Below, piece after piece: positions 34,071 through 43,533 of a stretch of DNA of 64,000 nt. Location: contig AJXE01000012.1 in the NCBI GenBank assembly GCA_000263395.1, positions 1 through 64,000 on the forward strand. Reading direction: 5' to 3'. The notes beneath the pieces were generated by a model that searched no databases, had not been told where the DNA came from, and worked only from the letters and a program-made list of their open reading frames with translations. Source of the stretch: Stutzerimonas stutzeri TS44. Lineage in GTDB: Bacteria; Pseudomonadota; Gammaproteobacteria; Pseudomonadales; Pseudomonadaceae. The position numbers and the translations under genes are program-made. The first letter of the stretch is position 1; each line of letters opens with the position of its first letter.

Positions 34071-37000
34071 TCAGATATCTTGCGGCAGGGGTTGCGGCAG
34101 TGCATCGCCGTTCGGGCCGTCGAGCCAGTCGACGTTCTTCATCTTGCGTACCACGACGAATTCATCGCGGTTGCAACCGACCGTGCCGTAGTAGTTGAAG
34201 CCGTACGCCAGTTGCGCGTAGCCGCCGATCATGTGGGTGGGCTTGAGCACCACGCGGGTCACCGAGTTGTGGTGGCCGCCGCGGGTCTTGGTGGTCTCGC
34301 TGCCGGGCACGTTCACGATGCGTTCCTGGGCGTGGTACATCATCACCATGCCTTCCATCACGCGCTGGCTGACCACCGCACGGGCGGTCAGGGCGCCGTT
34401 GGCGTTGAAGCACTCGATCCAGTCGTTGTCCTCGATGCCGACCTTCTTCGCGTCGATCTCGCTCATCCACACGATCGGGCCGCCACGGCTGAGCGTCAGC
34501 ATGATCAGGTTGTCGGTGTAGGTGGAGTGGATGCCCCACTTCTGGTGCGGGGTGATCCAGTTCAGCGCGATCTCCGGGTTGCCGTTGGGCTTCTTGCCCT
34601 GCACGTAGCCGGTGGAACGAGTGTTGATCGGCGGCCGGTAGCTCATCAGCCCCTCGCCGAATGCCAGCATCCATGGGTGATCCTGATAGAACTGCTGGCG
34701 GCCGGTGATGGTGCGCCATGGGATCAACTCGTGAACGTTGGTGTAGCCGGCGTTGTACGACACGTGCTCGTCTTCCAGGCCGGACCAGGTCGGGCTGGAG
34801 ATGATCTTGCGCGGCTGCGCCTGGATGTCACGGAAGCGGATCGCCTCATGCTCCTTGGGCAGCGCCAGGTGGCTGTGGTCGCGGCCGGTGAATTCCGACA
34901 GCGCGGCCCAGGCCTTCACGGCGACGTGGCCGTTGGTTTCCGGCGCCAGCGAGAGGATCACTTCCGCCGCGTCGATGGCCGTTTCGATCTTCGGCCGGCC
35001 CTGGCTGACGCCCTCTTCGCGCACCTTGTAGTTCAGCTCGCCGAGGAACTCGACCTCGTGCTCGGTGTTCCAGTTGATGCCCTTGCCGCCGTTGCCCAGC
35101 GTGTCGAGCAGCGGGCCGAGGGAGGTGAACTTCTTGTAGGTGTTCGGGTAGTCGCGCTCGACGACGCGCATGTTCGGGCAGTTCTTGCCCGGAATCGGCG
35201 CTTCGCCTGCGGTTTTCCAATCGATGCCACCAAACGGCTGGGCCAGCTCGCCCGGGCTGTCGTGCAGCAACGGGGTGGTGACCAAATCCTGCTCGACGCC
35301 GAGGTGACCGACCGACATTTCCGAGAAGCGCTTGGCGATGCCCTTGTAGATTTCCCAGTCGGAACGCGATTCCCACGCCGGATCAATCGCCGCCGACAGC
35401 GGGTGAATGAACGGGTGCATGTCCGAGGTGTTCATGTCGTCCTTCTCGTACCAGGTCGCGGTCGGCAGGACGATGTCGGAGTACACGCACGTGGAGGACA
35501 TGCGGAAGTCCAGGGTGGTGACCAGATCGAGCTTGCCGATCGCACCTTCGTCCACCCACTCGACATCGTTAGGCTTGAAGCCGCCACGCTTGCCGAGGTC
35601 TTCGTTCATCACGCCGTTCTTGGTGCCCAACAGGTACTTGAGCATGTACTCGTTGCCTTTGCCCGAGCTGCCCAGCAGGTTGGAACGCCAGATAAACATG
35701 TTGCGCGGGAAGTTGTTCGGGTGATCCGGCTGCTCACAGGAGAAGCGCAGCGAACCGTCCTGCAACGACTTGGTCACGTAATCGACCGGCGACATGCCGG
35801 CTGCGGCCGCGTCACGGGTGATCTGCAACGGGTTGCGATTGAGCTGTGGCGCACTTGGCAACCAGCCGCCACGTTCGGCGCGGATGTTGTAGTCCAGGGC
35901 GTGCTCGGGGAACTGCGTCTTGTCGGCCAGCGGCGAGAGCACTTCGTGCATGCTCATCTTCTCGTGACGCCACTGCGAACTGTGGTTGTAGAAGAAGCTG
36001 GTACCGTTCATCTGGCGTGGCGCCGGGCTCCAGTCCAGGCCGAAGGCCAATGGCAACCAGCCGCACTGCGGACGCAGTTTTTCCTGCCCTACATAGTGCG
36101 CCCAGCCACCGCCGGTCTGGCCTACGCAACCACACAACATCAGCATGTTGATCAGGCCGCGGTAGTTCATGTCCATGTGGTACCAGTGGTTCATCGCCGA
36201 ACCGACGATGATCATGGAACGACCCTTGGTCTTGTCGGCGTTGTCAGCGAACTCACGGGCGATCTGGATCGCCTTCTCACGGCTGACGCCGGTGATCAGT
36301 TCCTGCCAGGCTGGGGTGCCCGGTACGCTGGCATCGTTGTAATCCTTGGCGACGTTAGCGCCACCCAGGCCACGGTCGATGGCCAGGTTGGCGGCCGAGA
36401 GGTCGAACACGGTGGCGACTTTCGCCTGGCTACCGTCGGCCAGGGTGATGGTGCGCACCGGTACGCGACGCAGTTGCACGGCTTCGCCGGCCACGTGCTG
36501 GAAGTGCTCGTGGGTCTGGCCGCCGAAATACGGGAACGCCACTTCGGCCACGCCTTCGCCGATCAGGCTCAGTTGCAGGTCGATCTCGCGGCCTTCGCCG
36601 CCTTCCAGGGCCTGGATGTTCCACTTGCCCTTCTGGCCCCAGCGGTAGCCGATCGAACCCAGCGGCGACACCAGCTCATTGCTGTTGGCGTCCAGGGCGA
36701 TGGTTTTCCACTCGGGGTTGTTCTCTTGACCGAGGTTGTCGGCGAGGTCGGAGGCACGCAGGAAGCGGTCCGGCTGGTAGCTACCCTCAGCGTGATCTTT
36801 GAGCAGCACCAGCACCGGCAAGTCGGTGTAGCGCTTGGCGTAATCCTTGAAGTAGGCGCTCGGCTTGTCGAGGTGGAACTCTTTGAAAATAACGTGGTTG
36901 AACGCCTGCGCCAGCGCCGCATCGGTGCCCTGCTTGGGGTTCAGCCACAGGTCGGTAAGCTTGGCCACCTCGGAGTAGTCCGGGGTGATGGAGACGGTCT

Positions 37001-37826
37001 TGGTGCCCTTGTAACGCACTTCGGTGAAGAAGTGCGCGTCTGGCGTGCGCGTCTGCGGCACGTTGGAGCCCCAGGCGATGATGTAGTTGGAGTTGTACCA
37101 GTCGGCCGATTCCGGCACGTCGGTCTGCTCGCCCCATACCTGTGGCGAGGCTGGCGGCAAGTCGGCGTACCAGTCGTAGAAGCTCAGGCAGACGCCACCG
37201 ATCAAGGACAGGTAGCGAGAGCCGGCGGCATAGCTGACCATCGACATCGCCGGGATCGGCGAGAAGCCGACCACGCGGTCCGGGCCGTGCTGCTTGACGG
37301 TGTAAACGTTGGCCGCGGCGATGATTTCATTGGCTTCGTCCCAGCTGGAGCGGATGAAGCCGCCCATGCCGCGCTTGCTCTTGTACGATTCAGCCTTGGC
37401 CTTGTCCTCGACGATGCTGGCCCAGGCATCCACCGGCGCCATGTTGCGGCGTGCCTCGCGCCAGAGTTTCAGCAGCGGCTTGCGCACCTTGGGGTACTTC
37501 AGGCGGTTGGCGCTGTAGATGTACCAGCTGTAGCTCGCGCCACGCGGGCAGCCACGCGGCTCGTGGTTGGGCAGGTCGTTGCGGGTGCGCGGGTAGTCGG
37601 TCTGCTGGGTTTCCCAGGTGATCAGGCCGTTCTTCACGTAGATTTTCCAGGAGCACGAACCGGTGCAGTTCACCCCGTGGGTGGAACGCACGATCTTGTC
37701 GTACTGCCAGCGCGAGCGGTAGACGTTTTCCCAATCACGCGATTCGATGCGGGTTTCGCCGTGTCCGTCAGCGAACTCTCCTTGCTTGCGATTGAAAAAG
37801 CGCAGCTGGTCGAGTAGGTAACTCAT
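34071..37826 (-). CDS. narG: Nitrate reductase alpha subunit (molybdenum, catalytic)
   Basis: 1251 residues, the standard NarG length. FS0 cluster ligands H50, C54, C58 and C93 (HGVNCTGSC ... RGCPRG) are the NarG pattern, and the Mo-ligand Asp is in LSFYDWYADLPP. No Tat signal, so it is the cytosolic, membrane-associated enzyme reducing nitrate to nitrite. AGAGGAAAG precedes the ATG. A 9-bp hairpin lies in the 65-bp gap upstream, after narK2. Confidence 0.98.
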   Translation of the reverse strand: MSYLLDQLRFFNRKQGEFADGHGETRIESRDWENVYRSRWQYDKIVRSTHGVNCTGSCSWKIYVKNGLITWETQQTDYPRTRNDLPNHEPRGCPRGASYSWYIYSANRLKYPKVRKPLLKLWREARRNMAPVDAWASIVEDKAKAESYKSKRGMGGFIRSSWDEANEIIAAANVYTVKQHGPDRVVGFSPIPAMSMVSYAAGSRYLSLIGGVCLSFYDWYADLPPASPQVWGEQTDVPESADWYNSNYIIAWGSNVPQTRTPDAHFFTEVRYKGTKTVSITPDYSEVAKLTDLWLNPKQGTDAALAQAFNHVIFKEFHLDKPSAYFKDYAKRYTDLPVLVLLKDHAEGSYQPDRFLRASDLADNLGQENNPEWKTIALDANSNELVSPLGSIGYRWGQKGKWNIQALEGGEGREIDLQLSLIGEGVAEVAFPYFGGQTHEHFQHVAGEAVQLRRVPVRTITLADGSQAKVATVFDLSAANLAIDRGLGGANVAKDYNDASVPGTPAWQELITGVSREKAIQIAREFADNADKTKGRSMIIVGSAMNHWYHMDMNYRGLINMLMLCGCVGQTGGGWAHYVGQEKLRPQCGWLPLAFGLDWSPAPRQMNGTSFFYNHSSQWRHEKMSMHEVLSPLADKTQFPEHALDYNIRAERGGWLPSAPQLNRNPLQITRDAAAAGMSPVDYVTKSLQDGSLRFSCEQPDHPNNFPRNMFIWRSNLLGSSGKGNEYMLKYLLGTKNGVMNEDLGKRGGFKPNDVEWVDEGAIGKLDLVTTLDFRMSSTCVYSDIVLPTATWYEKDDMNTSDMHPFIHPLSAAIDPAWESRSDWEIYKGIAKRFSEMSVGHLGVEQDLVTTPLLHDSPGELAQPFGGIDWKTAGEAPIPGKNCPNMRVVERDYPNTYKKFTSLGPLLDTLGNGGKGINWNTEHEVEFLGELNYKVREEGVSQGRPKIETAIDAAEVILSLAPETNGHVAVKAWAALSEFTGRDHSHLALPKEHEAIRFRDIQAQPRKIISSPTWSGLEDEHVSYNAGYTNVHELIPWRTITGRQQFYQDHPWMLAFGEGLMSYRPPINTRSTGYVQGKKPNGNPEIALNWITPHQKWGIHSTYTDNLIMLTLSRGGPIVWMSEIDAKKVGIEDNDWIECFNANGALTARAVVSQRVMEGMVMMYHAQERIVNVPGSETTKTRGGHHNSVTRVVLKPTHMIGGYAQLAYGFNYYGTVGCNRDEFVVVRKMKNVDWLDGPNGDALPQPLPQDI

Positions 37827-37846
37827 CGTTTCTTTCCTCTCAGACT

Positions 37847-37869
37847 GAGCGCAGGTCGTGCCTGCGCTC
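37847..37869. other. 9-bp hairpin between narK2 and narG
   Basis: GAGCGCAGG (37847-37855), five-base loop, CCTGCGCTC (37861-37869). No T-run follows on the minus strand, so it is a candidate mRNA processing or stabilising element setting NarG levels apart from the transporters. Function is inferred from position. Confidence 0.5.
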
Positions 37870-37891
37870 TACTTTTAATCTCGAAGTCGAC

Positions 37892-39303
37892 TCAGCAGGG
37901 GGTCTCGGCGCCTTTGCGCGAGTACCACCACCAGGTCACCAGAATGCAGGTCACGTAGTAGGCAACGAAGCCGTACATGGCCATCTCCGGGCCGCCGGTG
38001 AGGGCGATGGAGGAGCCGAACGACTTGGGAATGAAGAACGCACCGAAGGCGCCGATCGCCGAGCTGAAGCCCAGCACCGCGGCCGATTCCTTGCCGGCGG
38101 CCCGCAGCGCTTCCTCACGGGCGGCGGCGTTCTTGCCGGCACGGCGCTCGTGCAGCGTGCGGAAGATCACCGGGATCATGCGGAAGGTGGAGCCGTTGCC
38201 GATGCCGGTGGTGACGAACAGCAGCATGAACATGGCGAGGAAGCCGTAGAAGTTGCCGCTCTGTCCGGCCTCGGGCAGGAACTGCAGCACGCCGAACACC
38301 GCAGCGATCATCACCACGAAGTTCCACAGGGTGACGCGCGCGCCGCCCAGCTTGTCCGCCACGAAGCCGCCCAGCGGACGCACCAGGGCGCCGACCAGCG
38401 GGCCGAGAAAGGCGAAGCTCAGTGCGTTGACTTCCGGGAAGGAGGTCTTGATTAGCATCGGGAACGCGGCGGCGAAGCCGATGAACGAACCGAAGGTCGC
38501 CAGGTAGAGCCAGCACATCAGCCAGTTGTGCTTGCGCTTGAAGATCACCGCCTGCTCGCTGAACGAGGCGCGTGCCGACGACAGATCGTTCATGCCGAAC
38601 CAGGCCGCGACGGTCACCGCGAGGATGAACGGCACCCAGATGAAACCGGCATTCTGCAGCCACAGCTGGCCGCCATCGGCCAGTTCCTGCGGCTGGCCAC
38701 CGGCGGCGCCGAACAGGCCCATGCCGATCAGCAGCGGCACGCTGAACTGCATCACCGACACGCCAAGGTTGCCCAGGCCGGCGTTCAGGCCGAGCGCAGT
38801 GCCCTGTGTGCCTTGGGGTAGAAGAAGCTGATGTTGGACATCGACGAGGCGAAGTTGCCGCCACCGAAGCCGCACAGCAGCGCGATGATCACGAACACGC
38901 TGTAGGGCGTCTCCGGGTTCTGCACGGCGAAGCCCATCCACAGTGCGGGGATCGCCAGCGAGGCGGTGCTGATCGCAGTCCAGCGGCGGCCGCCGAACAC
39001 CGGCACCATGAACGAGTAGAAGATGCGCAGCGTCGCGCCGGACAGCCCCGGCAGTGCCGCCAGCCAGAACAGCTGGTCGGTGCTGAAGCCGAAACCGATG
39101 GCATTCAACCGCACGATCACCGTGCTCCACACCATCCACACGGCAAACGCCAGCAGCAGCGCGGGAATCGAGATCCACAGGTTGCGCGTGGCGATCGCCT
39201 TGCCGGTGGTGGCCCAGAACTGAGCGTCTTCCGGGCGCCAGTCATGGATGACCGGTCCTTGCTTGGGCGGCCGTTTGGCCGCGGATGAATCGATGGCTGT
39301 CAT
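37892..39303 (-). pseudogene. narK2: narK2 nitrate/nitrite transporter with single-base frameshift
   Basis: Two frames together encode a complete 470-residue NarK2. The N-terminal part starts at 39303 (MTAIDSSAAK, GGAG seven bases upstream) and runs through SNISFFYPKA. The rest, from QGTALGLNAGLGNLGVSV to the stop at 37892, is in another frame. Near 38805-38812 one base appears to be missing (the DNA reads GCACACAGG where an extra A would restore KAQQGTALG). All 12 helices and both nitrate signatures (GLGNLG, GNGSTFRMIP) are otherwise intact. As it stands the gene would be truncated after about 172 residues. It may be a sequencing error. Confidence 0.85.
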
Positions 39304-39322
39304 GGACATGCTCCAGGTGGAA

Positions 39323-40582
39323 TCAGGCGGAGGGCTGCTGGCCTTGGCCGGCCTTGCCCATCAGAGGGGTTTTGCGCACTTCGCTGAAGTACATCCAGAT
39401 CAGGGAGACCCAGACGACGCCGTACAGCAGCATGAAGGCGGAGGAACGCACGCCGGTGAGGTCCACCAGAGCGCCGAACATGATCGGCAGCACGAAGCCG
39501 CCCAGGCCGCCGGCCAGACCGACGATGCCGGAGATGACGCCCATGTTCTCGGGGTAGTCATCGGAGATGTACTTGAACACCGAGGCCTTGCCGAAGGCGA
39601 AGGCGATGCCGACGATGAACATCAGGGCGGTGAACACCCAGGCGTTGAGGCCGATGTGGAAGGTGCGCGAGCCCTCGACGGTCTGGATGGTGAAATCGGT
39701 CTGCGGGTAGGACAGCAGGAACAGGCACACCCAGCTCACCCACATCACCCACCAGGTCACGCTCTGCGCGCCCCACTTGTCCGACATCCAGCCGCCCACG
39801 GCGCGCAGCACACCGCCGGGCAACGAGAAGCAGGCGGCCAGCAGCGCCGCGGCCTGCAGGCTGAAGCCGTACTCCTGCACGTAGTACTTGGTCATCCACA
39901 GCGCCAGCGCGACGTAGCCGCCGAAGACGATCGAGTAGTACTGGCAGTAGCGCCACACGGCCGGATCCTTCAGCGCCTGCAACTGGCTCTTGAGGGTGAC
40001 GGTGCTGGCTACGCGGTGCGCCTTGTTCTCGCTGGTGAGGAACCAGAACAGCAGCGCGGTGATGAACATGATCGCCGAGTAGACCTTGGGCACCATCTGC
40101 CAGCTGCCGGCGGCGATGATCGCCGGGGCGATGAACTTGGTCAGAGCGGAACCGGCGTTGCCAGCGCCGAAGATGCCCATCGCGAAACCCTGGTTGCTCT
40201 TGTCGAACCACTTGGCGACGTAGGCGATACCGACCGAGAAGGAGCCGCCGGCCAGGCCGACGAACAGGCCGAGGACGAGGAAGTGCCAGTAGGCCGTCGC
40301 CTCGCTGATCAGGTAGATCGGCAATACGCAGACCATCATCAGCGTGAAGAAGACGATGCGCCCGCCAAACTTGTCGGTCAGCATTCCCAGCGGCAGACGC
40401 ACCAGTGAGCCGGTAAGCACCGGCGTCGCGGCGAGCAGGCCGAATTGTGTTTCGTTGAGCTGGAAGATCTCCTTGATCGGCACCCCGAGCACGGCAAACA
40501 TCATCCAGATCATGAAACAGATCGTGAAGGCGGTGGTGCTCATCCCCAGCACCAGCCCCTGCTGCATGTTCAACTTAGCCAT
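39323..40582 (-). CDS. narK1: Nitrate transporter NarK1
   Basis: 419 residues, major facilitator with 12 helices and the NarK nitrate signatures (GLAGGSFSVGIAYV and GLAGGLGGFVLPIMFGALVD). Shorter than NarK2 and placed first, as in P. aeruginosa narK1-narK2-narGHJI; NarK1 is regarded as the nitrate/proton symporter type. It is the first gene after the Anr box and remains intact while narK2 is frameshifted, so nitrate entry may not be lost. Confidence 0.92.
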   Translation of the reverse strand: MAKLNMQQGLVLGMSTTAFTICFMIWMMFAVLGVPIKEIFQLNETQFGLLAATPVLTGSLVRLPLGMLTDKFGGRIVFFTLMMVCVLPIYLISEATAYWHFLVLGLFVGLAGGSFSVGIAYVAKWFDKSNQGFAMGIFGAGNAGSALTKFIAPAIIAAGSWQMVPKVYSAIMFITALLFWFLTSENKAHRVASTVTLKSQLQALKDPAVWRYCQYYSIVFGGYVALALWMTKYYVQEYGFSLQAAALLAACFSLPGGVLRAVGGWMSDKWGAQSVTWWVMWVSWVCLFLLSYPQTDFTIQTVEGSRTFHIGLNAWVFTALMFIVGIAFAFGKASVFKYISDDYPENMGVISGIVGLAGGLGGFVLPIMFGALVDLTGVRSSAFMLLYGVVWVSLIWMYFSEVRKTPLMGKAGQGQQPSA

Positions 40583-40643
40583 GTCGGACTCCCCCGAACG
40601 CTCGACTTGGCTTGCAAGCTAGTTACGCGCGGGCCGGATTCCG

Positions 40644-40657
40644 TTGACTTGGATCAA
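40644..40657. promoter_or_regulatory. Anr/FNR box (TTGAC-N4-ATCAA)
   Basis: One mismatch to TTGAT-N4-ATCAA, in the 230-bp gap between divergent narK1 and narX. For narX a TATGAT -10 (40681-40686) sits at the spacing of a class II FNR promoter (site at about -41.5). For narK1 a start near 40609 would fit the other direction. Low oxygen would therefore raise both units. Confidence 0.8.
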
Positions 40658-40680
40658 GACAGAATTTCCGACTAAAAGAG

Positions 40681-40686
40681 TATGAT
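40681..40686 (+). promoter_or_regulatory. -10 element of the Anr-dependent narX promoter
   Basis: TATGAT, five of six bases matching TATAAT, spaced from the Anr box as in class II FNR promoters, predicting transcription start at about 40692-40693. That start falls inside a terminator-like hairpin. Confidence 0.6.
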
Positions 40687-40688
40687 TT

Positions 40689-40730
40689 GCCCACTACCAC
40701 CTTGGAGGTAGTGGGCTTTTTTGATTTTTT
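40689..40730 (+). terminator. Terminator-like hairpin in the narX leader
   Basis: GCCCACTACC (40689-40698) pairs perfectly with GGTAGTGGGC (40707-40716) around an 8-base loop, followed by TTTTTTGATTTTTTT. It has all features of an intrinsic terminator on the plus strand, yet it lies between the Anr promoter and the narX start at 40812. It could attenuate narX, end a tiny RNA, or protect the mRNA 5' end. Confidence 0.75.
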
Positions 40731-40811
40731 TCCCTTTTAATTCAGATAGTTACTTAGTCAGAGCCCGAGCCGACAGGCGAAGCGGCGGCGCTGGAACTCT
40801 TTGGAGGTAGC

Positions 40812-42620
40812 GTGCGGATATTCCACTGGTTCCGTGGGTCGCTGCCGGCAAGGGCCGGGGTCGCGGTCCTGCTGATCGGCACCCTCGCGCTGGGCAGCGC
40901 GGTCAGCGCGGGGCTGATCGCCTGGCTGAGCGAGGACGATGCGGCGGCGATCAATACCGCCGGTTCGCTGCGCATGTCGGTATACAAGCTGAGCTGGCGG
41001 CTGCAGGCCGGCACCGACAATGCGGAAATCCAGCGCCAGGGCGACAACTTCCGCCACCGCCTGGAGAGCATCAACCTCACCCGCATCCTGCGCAGCGATC
41101 CACAGTCGCCGCTCAATCAGGCCTATGCCGGCATGCGCGAGCGCTGGCACAACCAGCTCGCGCCTGCGCTCGAGCGTGGCGATGTCGCGGTTTTCCATGC
41201 CAATGCCGACAATTTCGTCGAGCAACTCAACCAGTTCGTCCTGCAACTGCAGCGCCAGAGCGAGCGCAAGCAGAGCTGGCAGATGGCGATCCAGGGCAGC
41301 GCCCTGTTCGTCACCGTGATGGTGCTGATGGTCGGCATGTACAGCCTGCAGAGCAGCGTGCTCAGCCCGCTGCAGGAACTGGTGCGGGCCACCGAGCGCT
41401 TCCGCGCCGGCGACCTCAGCGCGCGCGTGCAGTACTACTCGGAGGACGAACTGGGACACATGGCCAACAGCTTCAATGCGATGGCCAACGCGCTGGAGCA
41501 ATCGCACCACACCCTGGAGAGCCGCGTCGCGCAGAAGACCGCCCACCTCGCCCAGGCCAATGCCGCGCTGCAACTGCTCTACCAGGGCAGCCGCAGCCTG
41601 GCCAGCGGGTCGGCCAGCGCCGATTCGCTGGACAAGCTGATCGACAGCTTCCAGAACCGCCTGCCGGGCTTGCGCCTGACCCTGTGCCTGCACGGCGATC
41701 CGCGCGAGCCGGCCGAACAACTGATCGCCCTGCACGGCAGCGAGCTGCGCGAAATCTGCTCGCCGGGCGACTGCGCCACCTGCACGCTGCACCAGCGCCG
41801 CAACGTCCTGGCCAGCCCGGTGATCAATCAGGGCAGCGAGCTGGGCGAGCTGCGCGCCGCCTTCGCCGACGGCCGGGCGCCGCAGCAATGGGAGCAGGAA
41901 CTGATCGAGGCGCTGGCCAACCTGATCGGCACCGCGCTGTCGCTGGAGCGCCGCCGCGAGCAGGATCACCGCCTGCTGCTGTTCGAGGAGCGCGCCATCA
42001 TCGCCCGCGAACTGCACGACTCGCTGGCCCAGGCGCTGTCGTACATGAAGCTGCAGGTCAGCCGCCTGCAGACGCTGATGCATCGCGGCGAGTCGCCGGA
42101 GAAGCTGGAAAAGGTCACCGAGGAAATCCGCGACGGGCTGAACAACGCCTACCGCCAGCTGCGCGAACTGCTCACCACCTTCCGCCTGAAGATCCAGGAA
42201 GGCGGGCTGCGCAAGGCCCTGGAAGACACCGCGCGCGAATTCTCCGAGCGCGGCCAGTTCCCGGTGCAGCTGAACGTCAAGACGCTGCCCTTCGGCCTGT
42301 CGGCGAGCGAGCAGATCCACCTGCTGCAGATCGCCCGCGAGGCGCTGTCCAACTGCGCCCGCCACTCCGGCGCCAGCCATGTCTGGCTCACCGTGCAGCA
42401 GGTCGGAGCGGAGGTGGAGATGTTCATCGAAGACGACGGCTGCGGCGTCAGCGGCGACTTCGATCCGCGCCAGCACCACGGCCTGACCATCATGCTCGAG
42501 CGCGCCCGCAACCTGCACGGGCGCCTGAGCATCGAACCGCGCGAGCCCAACGGCACACGCGTGCAACTGAACTTCGCGCCGCAGTTCCTCGGCCGCGAAC
42601 CCGAGAGAGACACCGCATGA
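40812..42620 (+). CDS. narX: Nitrate/nitrite sensor histidine kinase
   Basis: 602 residues from a GTG start with GGAGGT upstream. N-terminal TM helix, periplasmic P-box INTAGSLRMSVYKLSWRL (about 47-64) that binds nitrate, second TM, HAMP, a Cys-containing linker (ICSPGDCATC), then HisKA_3 with H402 in ARELHDSLAQALSYMKL and a C-terminal ATPase. Senses periplasmic nitrate and nitrite and phosphorylates NarL. Its stop overlaps the narL start. Confidence 0.95.
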   Translation: MRIFHWFRGSLPARAGVAVLLIGTLALGSAVSAGLIAWLSEDDAAAINTAGSLRMSVYKLSWRLQAGTDNAEIQRQGDNFRHRLESINLTRILRSDPQSPLNQAYAGMRERWHNQLAPALERGDVAVFHANADNFVEQLNQFVLQLQRQSERKQSWQMAIQGSALFVTVMVLMVGMYSLQSSVLSPLQELVRATERFRAGDLSARVQYYSEDELGHMANSFNAMANALEQSHHTLESRVAQKTAHLAQANAALQLLYQGSRSLASGSASADSLDKLIDSFQNRLPGLRLTLCLHGDPREPAEQLIALHGSELREICSPGDCATCTLHQRRNVLASPVINQGSELGELRAAFADGRAPQQWEQELIEALANLIGTALSLERRREQDHRLLLFEERAIIARELHDSLAQALSYMKLQVSRLQTLMHRGESPEKLEKVTEEIRDGLNNAYRQLRELLTTFRLKIQEGGLRKALEDTAREFSERGQFPVQLNVKTLPFGLSASEQIHLLQIAREALSNCARHSGASHVWLTVQQVGAEVEMFIEDDGCGVSGDFDPRQHHGLTIMLERARNLHGRLSIEPREPNGTRVQLNFAPQFLGREPERDTA

Positions 42621-43264
42621 ACGACCCCCGCCACAGCATCCTGCTCGTCGACGACCACCCCATGATGCGTCGCGGCATGCGCCAGTTGCTCGAACTGGAG
42701 GATGACTTCGTCATCGTCGGCGAGGCCAGCGACGGTGAGGAGGCCCTGCGCCGAGTGCCGGAACTGCAACCGGCGCTGATCCTGCTGGACAACAACATGC
42801 CCACGCTCAATGGCATCGAGACGCTCAAGCGTCTGCGCCAGGACGGCTACGAGGGCAAGGTGCTGCTGTTCACCGTGTCCGACGCCGAGGAAGACGTGCG
42901 CGATGCGCTGCGCTTCGGCGCCGACGGCTACCTGCTCAAGGACATGGAGCCGGAGAAGCTGATCCAGCAGATCCGCGAGGTGCTGCACGGCGACCTGGTG
43001 GTCAGCCCGGCGCTGGCGCGGGTCATGGCGCAGGCGCTACGCGTCGGCCAGCCGGTCACCCCGGAGGTGGAGCTGACCGAGCGCGAGCGCCAGGTGCTGA
43101 AGATGATCGCCGGCGGCAACAGCAACAAGATGATCGGCCGCAAACTGGGCATCACCGAAGGCACGGTGAAGGTCCATGTGAAGAACCTGCTGCACAAGCT
43201 CGGCCTGCGCTCGCGGGTCGAGGCTGCCGTGTGGGCGCTGGAAAACGAGCGCCAGCGCGGCTGA
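42617..43264 (+). CDS. narL: Nitrate/nitrite response regulator
   Basis: 215 residues. Receiver with D12/D13 and phosphorylation site D58 (LILLDNNMP); C-terminal LuxR-type helix-turn-helix (LTERERQVLKMIAGGNSNKMI...TVKVHVKNLLHKL). Controls narK1K2GHJI with Anr. ATG at 42617 overlaps the narX stop; the longer frame to the left is inside narX. Confidence 0.95.
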   Translation: MNDPRHSILLVDDHPMMRRGMRQLLELEDDFVIVGEASDGEEALRRVPELQPALILLDNNMPTLNGIETLKRLRQDGYEGKVLLFTVSDAEEDVRDALRFGADGYLLKDMEPEKLIQQIREVLHGDLVVSPALARVMAQALRVGQPVTPEVELTERERQVLKMIAGGNSNKMIGRKLGITEGTVKVHVKNLLHKLGLRSRVEAAVWALENERQRG

Positions 43265-43533
43265 CACGACGCCGCGACATATGCCCAAAGACATAGCCGA
43301 CCGGCAGCCGCGCAAGGCCCGCCGGCGCTGCCCGCCAGCGTCGCGGGTAGCGCGCGCAAGTGTCCGGCGCGGGCTTGGCCGCTGCCGCGCGGCGTACCTC
43401 CTTCGGCCCGCTGGCGCTTGATCCGCATCATTGGTCAACGGCCAAAGGCCCCTATCGTTCGCGCCGTCTCGCCCGCCGGCCCGCACGTCGCGGCTACGCC
43501 GGCGCTAGCCGAATCCACACGGAAGGAATCCAC

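Noticed and set aside
34044-37817. 1257-codon plus-strand open frame covering narG
   Set aside because: It is the antisense of narG in GC-rich DNA. It has a composition bias (His, Asp, Arg, Val repeats) and no domain, while the other strand encodes a complete NarG with all ligands.
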